This document shows, in pieces, positions 1 through 7,214 of a stretch of 20,016 nt of DNA (position 1 is the stretch's first letter; each line of letters opens with the position of its first letter). This stretch comes from Rubrobacter sp. (GTDB lineage Bacteria; Actinomycetota; Rubrobacteria; Rubrobacterales; Rubrobacteraceae). The stretch is taken from assembly GCA_019247245.1 (NCBI GenBank), contig JAFAPF010000295.1, forward strand, positions 1 through 20,016. The letters run 5' to 3'. The notes under the pieces are model-generated. The model searched no databases, had not been told where the DNA came from, and worked only from the letters and a program-made list of their open reading frames with translations. Both the position numbers and the translations under genes were made by a program.

Positions 1-743
1 TCGAGGCGCGCCCGGATAAAGTTCATAGCGGGTGAGCCTATAAAGCCCGCGACGAACACATTTATCGGTTGCTCGTACATCTCTTGCGGACTCGCTACCT
101 GCTGGATGACCCCATCTTTGAGGACCACGATCCTGTCGGCCATCGTCATCGCTTCTGTCTGATCGTGGGTAACGTAGATCGTGGTCGTCCCGATACGGTT
201 GTGAAGCTTGCTTATCTCCGTCCTCATCTGCACGCGGAGCTTAGCGTCGAGGTTGGAGAGGGGTTCGTCCATAAGGAAGGCCTGGGGCTCGCGTACGATG
301 GCACGCCCCAATGCAACCCGCTGGCGCTGGCCGCCCGAGAGCGCCCTGGGTTTGCGGTCGAGGAAGCTTTCTATAGAGAGTATCCGCGCCACATCCTCAA
401 CCTTCCTCGCAATCTCTGCCCTGTCTACCTTTCTGAGCTTAAGGGCGAAGCCCATATTCTCCCGAACATCCATGTGCGGGTAGAGGGCGTAGTTCTGGAA
501 GACCATCGCCACGTCTCGCTCCCGCGGGGGCAGATCGTTGACGACCTCGTCTCCGATAAAGACTTTGCCGCTCGTTATCTCTTCGAGGCCGGCGATCATA
601 CGCAGCACTGTGGACTTCCCGCACCCCGAAGGTCCGACGAGTACGACGAACTCGCCGTCCCGGATCTCCAGGCTTATATCCCGAACGGCGACCACGTCCT
701 CACCATAGACTTTACTGACGCCCTCGAGTGTTACTTCCGACAA
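1..743 (-). CDS. Sugar ABC transporter ATP-binding protein (MsmK/UgpC/MalK type), 3' end outside window
   Basis: This is the ATPase subunit of a carbohydrate importer. It hydrolyses ATP on the inner face of the membrane to power permeases that are not visible here. About 247 residues are present: Walker [10 protein letters not shown] (37-45), Q-loop Q83, signature LSGGQ (135-139), Walker B FLMDEP (156-161), D-loop NLD (164-166) and switch H193. The reading continues into the start of the C-terminal regulatory region and is cut by the window edge. The start is TTG at 743, preceded by AAGGAGGT at good spacing. The stop of the NagZ-like gene lies only about 19 nt upstream, so the two are probably co-transcribed. 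ATPases of this family often serve several sugar importers; the substrate cannot be read from the sequence. Family call is firm, transported sugar unknown. Confidence 0.93.
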   Translation of the reverse strand, partial: MSEVTLEGVSKVYGEDVVAVRDISLEIRDGEFVVLVGPSGCGKSTVLRMIAGLEEITSGKVFIGDEVVNDLPPRERDVAMVFQNYALYPHMDVRENMGFALKLRKVDRAEIARKVEDVARILSIESFLDRKPRALSGGQRQRVALGRAIVREPQAFLMDEPLSNLDAKLRVQMRTEISKLHNRIGTTTIYVTHDQTEAMTMADRIVVLKDGVIQQVASPQEMYEQPINVFVAGFIGSPAMNFIRARL

Positions 744-762
744 GAGCGACCTCCTTATCTAA

Positions 763-1923
763 TCACCATCGTAGAGCGGGTACCGATCCTTGATGCTCTT
801 GAAGCGCACGGCAGAAGCGTCTATCCGCTCGCGTGGTATCTCCTGATTCTACCCCGGTTACGACGGCATCGTACGCTGCGGCCTGCCGTTCGGGAGGACC
901 GAAGATTAGGAGAAGGTCCGCCCCGACCGTAACCGCCGCGACCGCCGCCCGGGCTGTCGTCCCCTCGCGCTTGGCTCCCTCCATCGCTAGGTCGTCGGTG
1001 ACGATCGCGCCGTCCAAGCCCAGTTCGCCGCGCAAGAGCCGCATCGCGGCTGACGAGAGGCCCGCGGGCCAGTCAGGATCTATGGCAGAGTACACTAGGT
1101 GGCCTGTCATAACCATCGGTACACCGGCCTCGATGGCGGCTCTAAACGGCGGCAGGTCCCTCTGTACCACGGCTTGCATGTCGTGGTCGATGCGAGGTCG
1201 GTCAACATGGGAATCTTCGAGGGCGGGACTGTGGTTCGGGAAGTGCTTTGCCACGGAGACGATGCCTGCCTCCTCGAAGCCCTTAACCGCCGCGGCGCCC
1301 ATACGACCAACTATGGCCGGGTCGTCTCCATATGAGCGGCTACCGATCGCAGCCCCGTGGCCGGTGTCCACCACAGGTGCGAGATCGGTGTTCACGCCTC
1401 CCCGCCGAAGCTCGCGTCCTACCCTTTCTGCGATGCTTCGGGACTCCTCCGGGTCCGCTCGAACCCCGACCTCCGCGGCCGAGGGCTGTATTGATGCCCA
1501 AGGGGCGCTCTGCATCTCACCACCCTCGTAATCGACCGCGACGAAGGGTGTAGCAGGCTCTGTGGCCATCGAGAGACGTTGCAGGGACTCCGTGAGCTCC
1601 TTCGTCTGCTCCTCCGACTTCATGTTGTAGCCAAAAAGGAGAACGCCGCCGATGTTCCGCTCCCGAATCATCTTCTCGAGGTAGTAGTCTGGGTCCGTGC
1701 CGCTCATGCCGACGATAAACATCTGCCCCACCGCGTCCCGCACCGCCAACCGTTCGACCTCCTGCGTCTTCTCTAAGGCCGCTCGGGTATCCTCTAACAC
1801 TCCTTCTGATTGCGATGGCTCACCGCCGCACCCGACAAGTATGGCCACAGAGAACACCACGTACACGCCGAGGACGCTGCGGACCGGAAGGTGCGACAAA
1901 CACGCGGGTATAGTCGGCCTCAA
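763..1923 (-). CDS. Beta-N-acetylhexosaminidase-like lipoprotein (glycoside hydrolase family 3, NagZ-like)
   Basis: NagZ-family enzymes remove beta-linked N-acetylglucosamine from muropeptides or chitin fragments. The 386-residue product begins with a hydrophobic segment ending in a lipobox LVGC (Cys32), so it is probably a lipoprotein on the outer face of the membrane. The catalytic domain (about 60-370) keeps the substrate-site Asp (AVDYEGG), GSRSYG, Lys-His of KHFPNHS, the DSH acid/base dyad and the nucleophile Asp of VTDDLAM. Two family positions differ: the usual DQEGG reads DYEGG and the usual KHFPGHG reads KHFPNHS. The start TTG at 1923 has GGAGG 8 nt upstream; a TTG at 1899 would also keep the signal peptide. 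It lies just before the sugar ABC ATPase, which fits cell-wall or amino-sugar recycling. Activity on GlcNAc is an inference. Confidence 0.85.
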   Translation of the reverse strand: MRPTIPACLSHLPVRSVLGVYVVFSVAILVGCGGEPSQSEGVLEDTRAALEKTQEVERLAVRDAVGQMFIVGMSGTDPDYYLEKMIRERNIGGVLLFGYNMKSEEQTKELTESLQRLSMATEPATPFVAVDYEGGEMQSAPWASIQPSAAEVGVRADPEESRSIAERVGRELRRGGVNTDLAPVVDTGHGAAIGSRSYGDDPAIVGRMGAAAVKGFEEAGIVSVAKHFPNHSPALEDSHVDRPRIDHDMQAVVQRDLPPFRAAIEAGVPMVMTGHLVYSAIDPDWPAGLSSAAMRLLRGELGLDGAIVTDDLAMEGAKREGTTARAAVAAVTVGADLLLIFGPPERQAAAYDAVVTGVESGDTTRADRRFCRALQEHQGSVPALRW

Positions 1924-1995
1924 CCTCCTTCCCTCCAGCTACCAGGCGCTCAGTTTACCGCTGAGAGCCGCCGCGGTCTCGGGTATCCTTCCAGC

Positions 1996-3372
1996 GTGAT
2001 CGAACTATCGTACGAGTCAGGCACACTGCTCGCAACTGGCGCCTTCTCTGAAAGGCTCCCGAAGCCTTTCGTCTGGGATAAGCGCACCGAGCAATGGCGC
2101 GCGCCAGCGGGCGCCTACCGCATGACGATACTAAAGCTGCGCGACTCAGGGATGCCTTACAAAGATTATGCCGCTCGCTTCGAGAAACTCTCGCTGGAGT
2201 CGCGCGTGGCGATCGAGCCGCGCCCGTACCAGAGGGAGGCTTTGAACACCTGGCGCAGAGGAGAACTACGAGGCGTGGTGGTGTTGCCGACGGGGGCCGG
2301 AAAGACGGCTATTGCGGCGCGGGCGATCGAACGCACAGGAAGGAGCACGCTGGTGGTCGTGCCGACGCTTGCCCTCTTGAAGCAATGGTACTCTATACTT
2401 TCTGACTCGTTCGGTACCTCGGTTCCGGTCGGGCTGTTGGGTGGGGGTTACCATGAGGTCACGCCGCTCACCGTCACCACCTACGACTCGGCGTACATCC
2501 ACGCCGAGCGATACGGGGACCGCTTCGCGCTCGTGGTCTACGACGAGGTGCACCACCTGCCAGCAGAGAAGTATGCCGTGATCCCGAAGATGCTCCTCGC
2601 CCCTTACGCTTTGGGCCTCACCGCTACCCCGGAGAGGCCCGACGGGAGACACGAGCTTCTACCCGAGCTTGTCGGCCCCATAGTATACAGGCGCTCGCCC
2701 GAGGATTTGGCCGGCACTTATCTTGCGCCTTATGACGTCGTCAGCATACCCGTCGAACTCACCGCGACCGAGCGGGTCGAGTATATCGAGGCCGACGCGG
2801 TGTACCGAGACTTCTTGCGGAACCACCGGCTCGCCGTGCGCTCTCCGGAAGACTGGCAGCGATTCATCATGGTGGCGGCCACGAGCCATTCGGGGGGACG
2901 AGAGGCACTACGGGCGGCGCGACGGCGGCGTGAGATCCGAGCCTCCGCCGAGCGCAAGGGTACAACGCTCGAAAGCCTGTTGAGGAGACACTGGGAGGAC
3001 AGGACTATCGTGTTCACGAAGAGCGTCGAGGAGGTGTACACGCTCTCAGAGAGGTTTCTTATACCCGGCATCACCTACGAGACACCGGCCCGGGAGCGCA
3101 AGGAGATCCTGGATCGTTTCCGAGTAGGCCGCTACCGCGCCATCATCGCTTCGGACGTCCTGAACGAAGGCGTAGACGTGCCGGAGGCGAACGTCGCCGT
3201 GATCCTCGCCGGCAGCGCCTCCCCGCGCGAGTACGTCCAGCGGCTGGGTCGCGTCCTCCGCCCACGTGAGGGCAAGCGGGCCGTCCTCTACGAACTCGTC
3301 ACCGAGGGGACCGGCGAAGAGGCAGCTTCACGGCGGCGCAGGGAGCCTTTCGCAGGAGCGGCCTACTACTAG
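1996..3372 (+). CDS. XPB-like superfamily 2 DNA helicase
   Basis: An ATP-dependent DNA translocase/helicase of the archaeal XPB type, here 459 residues. An N-terminal damage-recognition-like region (1-75) leads to RPYQREAL (76-83), Walker A LPTGAGKT (97-104), DEVH (183-186) and LTATPER (208-214). The second RecA lobe has IVFTKS, DVLNEGVDVPEANV and the arginine-finger motif QRLGRVLRP. The RED motif of XPB proteins follows TATPE here as R-P-D (214-216). The frame is open further upstream, but that part is the antisense of the NagZ-like gene and not helicase-like, so GTG 1996 is taken as start. No Shine-Dalgarno is visible, but TATCCT lies at 1984-1989. The stop overlaps the Bax1 start by 1 nt. 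In archaea XPB and Bax1 form a helicase-nuclease complex proposed to act in repair; the bacterial role is inferred. Confidence 0.93.
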   Translation: MIELSYESGTLLATGAFSERLPKPFVWDKRTEQWRAPAGAYRMTILKLRDSGMPYKDYAARFEKLSLESRVAIEPRPYQREALNTWRRGELRGVVVLPTGAGKTAIAARAIERTGRSTLVVVPTLALLKQWYSILSDSFGTSVPVGLLGGGYHEVTPLTVTTYDSAYIHAERYGDRFALVVYDEVHHLPAEKYAVIPKMLLAPYALGLTATPERPDGRHELLPELVGPIVYRRSPEDLAGTYLAPYDVVSIPVELTATERVEYIEADAVYRDFLRNHRLAVRSPEDWQRFIMVAATSHSGGREALRAARRRREIRASAERKGTTLESLLRRHWEDRTIVFTKSVEEVYTLSERFLIPGITYETPARERKEILDRFRVGRYRAIIASDVLNEGVDVPEANVAVILAGSASPREYVQRLGRVLRPREGKRAVLYELVTEGTGEEAASRRRREPFAGAAYY

Positions 3373-4610
3373 TGCTCCGCAGCGAACATGTCATTGCTCG
3401 ACTGTGGCGCGGAAAGCTCTTCCCACACCGGCTCTCGCTGCAAGAAGGACGAGTGAGAGAGGTCACCGAAGCTCTTGTTGGCCTGTACGCCGACCACGTG
3501 GGGAGTACCAGGGCGCGGTTGGAGGCAGAGCTGGTCCTTCTAGAAGAGGAGTTGGGGCCATTCCTGGATGCCCGACGGGGGTTCAAGATCCTTCGCGCCT
3601 TAGCGAAGCTCCTCGAAGAGAGGACCACGTGGACGCCCCCGATGCAGTCTGACCCGTATACGCTGCGCACCCGCGTCTTCGAGCTCGCCGCCATCTTGCC
3701 CGAGTTCCCCTCGGCGGGCGGCCTCCTCGGAGGTGGCCGGGAAGAGGTGCTCTCGCGGGTGACCAAGGAAACGGGGGTGAAAAATCCCAGCGCGCTCATG
3801 TACGCCGACCGGCAGGACGCGCAGCTTCTCGCTAGGTTCGATGCTCCCTCGACGAAGGCCCTGATCTCGCGCTACAACGTCGCACAGATACAAGGCATCC
3901 TATACTCCGCTAAGGACCTCTACATAGACCTTGGAGAGAAAGCCGACGCCCGGCTCGTCTTCCGCTATGTGAAGCTCCTGGGCTTGATGTACCGCCTAGA
4001 ACCCACGCAAGGAGGATACCGCCTCCTCCTCGATGGACCACTCTCCCTCTTCGGTGGTACCCGCAAGTACGGACTGAGGCTAGCGAAGTTCTTCCCCGGC
4101 CTCCTCCTAACCTCCCCCTGGAAGCTCCGCGCCAACACCTCCTGGAGAGGCCGTGAAGCCATCGTAGAACTCGACTCCGAAGTCCCAGGCCTTACCAGCC
4201 ATTACAAAGACCTCACGGATGTCGGTGAGGACGACGTACGCGCAGCCTTCTCTCGAGCGTGGGACCGGGCAAAAGACACGGGTGATTGGAAGCTCGAACC
4301 GGGAGTGGGGATACTACCGCTCCCACCGCTCAATACTGCGCTCGTGCCGGACTTCGCGCTGCGCAACACCGTCAACGGTGGAAAGGTCTACCTCGAGATC
4401 CTGGGCTTCTGGTCCGAGCGATACCTGGTAGAAAGGGCCAAGTTGCTGCGGGAGGCTGCGAAGCGCGGGCACCGGGTCCTGATCGCCGCTCCCGAGTCTC
4501 TGGGCGCCTCATCCGAAACCCTCTCCGCCGCAACACAAGGCGAGGTCATCCCCTTCAAAAACCGCTTGGACGCTAAGTCCGTCCTCGCAGTCCTAAGAAG
4601 CGAAGAGTAG
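3372..4610 (+). CDS. DUF790 / Bax1-type nuclease, partner of XPB helicase
   Basis: A 412-residue DUF790-family protein, the family of archaeal Bax1 (binder of archaeal XPB), a structure-specific DNA nuclease. The N-terminal region (about 1-130) holds the charged helices typical of the family. The conserved C-terminal block has VPDF (PD at 326-327) followed about 15 residues later by YLEILGFW (E342), which resembles a PD-(D/E)xK nuclease core. The GTG start is in TAGTG, so its first base is the last base of the helicase stop; this tight coupling suggests a fixed stoichiometry. Archaeal work shows that Bax1 binds XPB and cuts unwound DNA; transferring this to the present bacterium is inference. 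The length is normal and there is no sign of decay. Confidence 0.9.
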   Translation: MLRSEHVIARLWRGKLFPHRLSLQEGRVREVTEALVGLYADHVGSTRARLEAELVLLEEELGPFLDARRGFKILRALAKLLEERTTWTPPMQSDPYTLRTRVFELAAILPEFPSAGGLLGGGREEVLSRVTKETGVKNPSALMYADRQDAQLLARFDAPSTKALISRYNVAQIQGILYSAKDLYIDLGEKADARLVFRYVKLLGLMYRLEPTQGGYRLLLDGPLSLFGGTRKYGLRLAKFFPGLLLTSPWKLRANTSWRGREAIVELDSEVPGLTSHYKDLTDVGEDDVRAAFSRAWDRAKDTGDWKLEPGVGILPLPPLNTALVPDFALRNTVNGGKVYLEILGFWSERYLVERAKLLREAAKRGHRVLIAAPESLGASSETLSAATQGEVIPFKNRLDAKSVLAVLRSEE

Positions 4611-4628
4611 TAGCATTGAGGGGTGTGC

Positions 4629-4895
4629 TTACGCGGCGGTTTGTCCTGCTTTGCTCCTGCGGTAGAGACACTCAGAGTTATAAAGCTTTCTAAGGAGCAG
4701 GTTCTCTTCTTCGGCATCAGCTAAGATGCTCTTCAGGCGCTCGTTCTCCTTCAAAAGAGTGTTGTATCTCAAGCTTCTGAGCCGCTGCCTCGTCGTTACG
4801 ATGTTCTGCACGATGGAGCAACAGAACCAGACGGCGATGCTAATGGTACTTAGCATCGTCAGAACCAACGCGTAGAAACCAAGCGTATCTTCCAT
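4629..4895 (-). CDS. Small membrane-anchored coiled-coil protein, unknown function
   Basis: An 88-residue protein I do not recognise. Residues about 7-27 form one hydrophobic membrane span rich in Leu, Val, Ile and Ser, with a Cys-Cys pair. A basic stretch (TTRQRLRSLR) follows, then about 40 charged, Leu-rich residues (NERLKSILADAEEENLL) that look like a coiled coil. The tail is basic. By topology rules the coiled coil is probably cytoplasmic. The frame is open 28 codons further upstream, but ATG 4895 is preferred because GGAGGAG lies 6 nt before it. The gene converges on Bax1, with 18 nt between the two stops. The layout recalls small division or scaffold proteins, but no family can be assigned. 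Confidence 0.6.
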   Translation of the reverse strand: MEDTLGFYALVLTMLSTISIAVWFCCSIVQNIVTTRQRLRSLRYNTLLKENERLKSILADAEEENLLLRKLYNSECLYRRSKAGQTAA

Positions 4896-4999
4896 CACCG
4901 ACTCCTCCAAGCTGGACTTTTCTGCTTTCAGTAACAGTGCCTGCCCACAGCGAACGCGCCCGAAACAGGATCGATACAAAAATTTAGCTAAATACTATA

Positions 5000-5171
5000 T
5001 AGGGTGTTGCCCAAGATACTCTGTGCTTAGTCGTTGTACCGTGTAACATATACTACCTTCACCTTAATGTAACTTACGCTCTACCGGTCACTCTTCTGAA
5101 AGCTCATCTAGAACTTAGCTGAGGTTAAGCCTTGTCAGCGTGGGGCGCTTAGGCTTCGGGCAACATCCCTA
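5000..5171. mobile_element. MITE-like element with imperfect terminal inverted repeats
   Basis: The left end reads TAGGGTGTTGCCCAAG (5000-5015). The right end, on the other strand, reads TAGGGATGTTGCCCGAAG (5171-5154). The two agree at every base apart from two single-base indels. The element is flanked by TA on both sides, as expected for IS630/Tc1-mariner target duplication, and is about 168 nt inside the TA pair. It is too short for a transposase and no reading frame is seen inside, so it would be a non-autonomous copy or a solo remnant. Family assignment is inference. Confidence 0.45.
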
Positions 5172-5287
5172 GCATAAGCTATCTTCGGACAGCGCGCGAT
5201 AGAGTCATCACTCTGGTTCTCAGGGATATAGTGACACCGAGCAACACGCCGAAAAGCATCGGGAAAATAGGCAAGGAGGTAGTGCCC

Positions 5288-5447
5288 ATGAGCCGCATCG
5301 AGTTAATCCTTGCGACCGCAGATATGGGGTAGCGACGCTGGCCGCGGAAGCCGCCCCGCCATTGCCCAGGCCTTCTTTACGGCGGTTGGTATGCTTATCG
5401 GTTCACCCTTTTTCGATAAACCTGTACGCCTATGGGGTACCTCCTAG
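5288..5447 (+). pseudogene. Probable decayed gene for a small membrane protein
   Basis: A perfect AAGGAGGT (5273-5280) lies 7 nt before ATG 5288, but this frame (MSRIELILATADMG) stops after 14 codons at 5330-5332. Reading continues plausibly in another frame as VATLAAEA and then in a third as RPAIAQAFFTAVGMLIGSPF, ending at 5447. Joined together the pieces resemble a short protein with one or two hydrophobic helices. The good ribosome site with a fragmented frame suggests a gene broken by at least two indels. The family is not recognised and the reconstruction is inference. Confidence 0.35.
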
Positions 5448-5606
5448 CGGACATCGTCGGCGGTTAACCAGACTCTTATCTAGAGAGCGAGAAAGCGGCG
5501 CTGCCATATCTTCGTTCGCACTTAGCACCTGAGGCGCTAGCAAGCCCAGGACCAGGTGAAACCCGATCCTTTTTCATTCTCGGAAACGCTCAAAGAGGAA
5601 CTATGA

Positions 5607-5879
5607 TCAACACCAAGGGTTTTCGGGCCGAACGACCTCGAACTGTTCACTTTCGTCGAGGTCCAATAGAAAGACCTCACCCTTCGCGTTGAAGTCGTAC
5701 GCGAATCGAGGGAGCTTTCCCCATACCGAGTCCTCGACTTCCACGCCCGTAATGAGCCTTCCTCTTCCAGCGCACCGCCTGCACGGAGAGGGTCGCCACA
5801 CCGCCCCATCGTGTCCGCGGCCTTTGCAGTTGGGGCACTCCCGAAAACCAGTGTAACGGATGGCTATTCTTCTAACCAT
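5607..5879 (-). CDS. Small DnaJ-type zinc-finger protein, unknown function
   Basis: A 90-residue protein with two CxxCxGxG motifs: CPNCKGRG (Cys15, Cys18) and CRRCAGRG (Cys33, Cys36). This is the zinc-binding repeat of the DnaJ central domain, here with only one pair and no J domain. Four Cys are expected to bind one zinc ion. The acidic C-terminal half (VEVEDSVWGKL, LLDLDESEQFEVV) is not recognised. ATG 5879 shares its first base with the TGA of ahcY, and AAGGAG sits in the end of ahcY, so translation is probably coupled. A link to methyl-cycle metabolism or redox folding is only suggested by position. It is a real small gene by start site, coupling and motif quality. Confidence 0.75.
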   Translation of the reverse strand: MVRRIAIRYTGFRECPNCKGRGHDGAVWRPSPCRRCAGRGRLITGVEVEDSVWGKLPRFAYDFNAKGEVFLLDLDESEQFEVVRPENPWC

Positions 5880-7174
5880 CAGCTCTCAGCTCCTTCCTTG
5901 TCCCGACCGCCTTCTCGCCAGCTTCTCTGGTAAGCGACCTGCTCTGCGGTGAGCCGCTCGGGCTCGACACCCAAAGTAGCGAGCTTGGTCCGGGCGATAA
6001 GCTCATCGATCTCAGCTGGTATGTTGTAGAGGCCAGGCGATATGCTGGTAGCGTTCTTCGCTAGGTAGTGCACGGCGAGTGCCTGGACGGCGAAGGTAAG
6101 GTCCATGATCTCAACCGGGTGCCCATCGCCAGCCGCGATGTTGACGAGCCTTCCACGGGCCAGGACGTGCAGCTTTCGCCCGTCGGGAAGCTTGTACTCG
6201 GTCACATTACTGCGCACCTCGCGCGAGGTAACCGCCATCTCCCTCAAGGCTGCAAGATCGAACTCATGATCATAGTGACCCGCGTTGGCGAGAAGAACAC
6301 CGTCTTTCATCCTCTCAAAATGGGTCCTGCCTAAGACCCTGAGGTTTCCCGTACCGGTGAGGAAGACGTCCCCGATCTCCGCGGCCTGCGTCGAGTTCAT
6401 AACCTCGTAACCCTCGGCGTAGGCCTCGAGAAGCTTGACCGGATCCGGCTCGCAGACGATGACGCGCGCCCCCATGCCGTCAGCATACTTGGCGAGGCCC
6501 CTTCCGACCCAGCCGTACCCCATCACTACTACCGCCTTACCACTGATAAAGAGGTTGGTATTGGAGAGCAAAGCAACGAGCGAGGAGTGTCCGGTACCAT
6601 AACGGTTGTCGAAGAGGTGCTTCATACGAGCATCGTTGGCGGCAAGCACCGGGAAGGGTAGAACACCTTCCTCTAGCATCGCCTTGAGCTTCAAGATGCC
6701 TGTAGTCGTCTCTTCGGAGGCGCCTACCACGTTATCGACGAGCTCGGGGTGGTGGTCGATCATCCTCCCGACGAGCTCCGCTCCATCATCGATGATGAGC
6801 TCGGGGCCGGTCTCCAAGGTCTGGTGCAGATACCGCTCGAACTCGTCTTCGGTTGGATCGTAGGTGGCGAAGACGCGCACCCCCCGCTCGACAAGCGCTG
6901 CGCAGACGTCATCCTGAGTCGAGAGCGGGTTGCTCCCTGCTACGGTGAGATCTGCCCCAGCCCCAGCCAGCAACAACGCCAGGTACGCCGTCTTCGCTTC
7001 CAGATGAATAGTCATCGCGATCTTGCGGCCCTGGAGAGTCCCGTCGGCGAGCTTGCTTTTGGAGATGGTATTCAATACAGGCGAGTACTGGGCTACCCAG
7101 TCGATTTTGCGATGGCCCTCGGGGGCGAGGGCAGGGTCCTTTATAACAGATTCACGGATAATTACGTCTCCCAT
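5879..7174 (-). CDS. ahcY: Adenosylhomocysteinase (S-adenosylhomocysteine hydrolase), short form
   Basis: An NAD-dependent cytoplasmic enzyme that splits S-adenosylhomocysteine into adenosine and homocysteine, relieving product inhibition of methyltransferases. The 431 residues match the short form seen in archaea and thermophiles, which lacks the insert of the long bacterial form. Visible sites include H57 (IHLEAKTA), SNPLSTQDD (81-89), D130 (IIDDGAEL), E155 (SEETTTG), K185 and D189 (ARMKHLFDN), and the NAD-binding GYGWVGRG (219-226). ATG 7174 has AAAGGA about 5 nt upstream. It follows the phosphodiesterase gene by 40 nt and overlaps the zinc-finger gene by 1 nt, so an operon is likely. Some short-form enzymes are reported to favour S-inosylhomocysteine; that cannot be decided here. 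Confidence 0.96.
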   Translation of the reverse strand: MGDVIIRESVIKDPALAPEGHRKIDWVAQYSPVLNTISKSKLADGTLQGRKIAMTIHLEAKTAYLALLLAGAGADLTVAGSNPLSTQDDVCAALVERGVRVFATYDPTEDEFERYLHQTLETGPELIIDDGAELVGRMIDHHPELVDNVVGASEETTTGILKLKAMLEEGVLPFPVLAANDARMKHLFDNRYGTGHSSLVALLSNTNLFISGKAVVVMGYGWVGRGLAKYADGMGARVIVCEPDPVKLLEAYAEGYEVMNSTQAAEIGDVFLTGTGNLRVLGRTHFERMKDGVLLANAGHYDHEFDLAALREMAVTSREVRSNVTEYKLPDGRKLHVLARGRLVNIAAGDGHPVEIMDLTFAVQALAVHYLAKNATSISPGLYNIPAEIDELIARTKLATLGVEPERLTAEQVAYQRSWREGGRDKEGAES

Positions 7175-7214
7175 GCTCGTCCTTTATACTCAGTTTACAG
7201 GCAATGGGACAAAG

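Larger units (their letters stand above)
4896..5606. other. Gene-poor, low-G+C gap of about 710 nt
   Basis: No intact gene of normal size was found on either strand. The stretch is clearly richer in A+T than its surroundings, mainly at 4980-5130. It contains a MITE-like element (5000-5171) and a probable decayed mini-gene (5288-5447). No clear rho-independent terminator was found for the genes ending on either side. The rest (5172-5287, 5448-5606) holds nothing I can name. Confidence 0.5.

Noticed and set aside
69..932. Long plus-strand open frame of 287 codons
   Set aside because: It is antisense to the ABC ATPase, whose minus-strand frame has all family motifs, and shows no domain itself.
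833..1531. Plus-strand open frame of 232 codons
   Set aside because: Antisense to the NagZ-like gene; composition is low in complexity (Ser, Arg, Pro, Ala) and unlike a real protein.
1810..1995. N-terminal extension of the XPB helicase
   Set aside because: It overlaps the start of the NagZ-like gene on the other strand and has no helicase similarity; GTG 1996 fits better.
5176..5298. Minus-strand hydrophobic small frame (MRLMGTTSLPIFPMLFGVLL...)
   Set aside because: No ribosome site upstream, and it is antisense to the strong Shine-Dalgarno at 5273-5280; could still be a small membrane peptide but support is poor.
5537..5809. Minus-strand open frame of 90 codons
   Set aside because: It is a shifted frame of the zinc-finger gene without motifs or a ribosome site.
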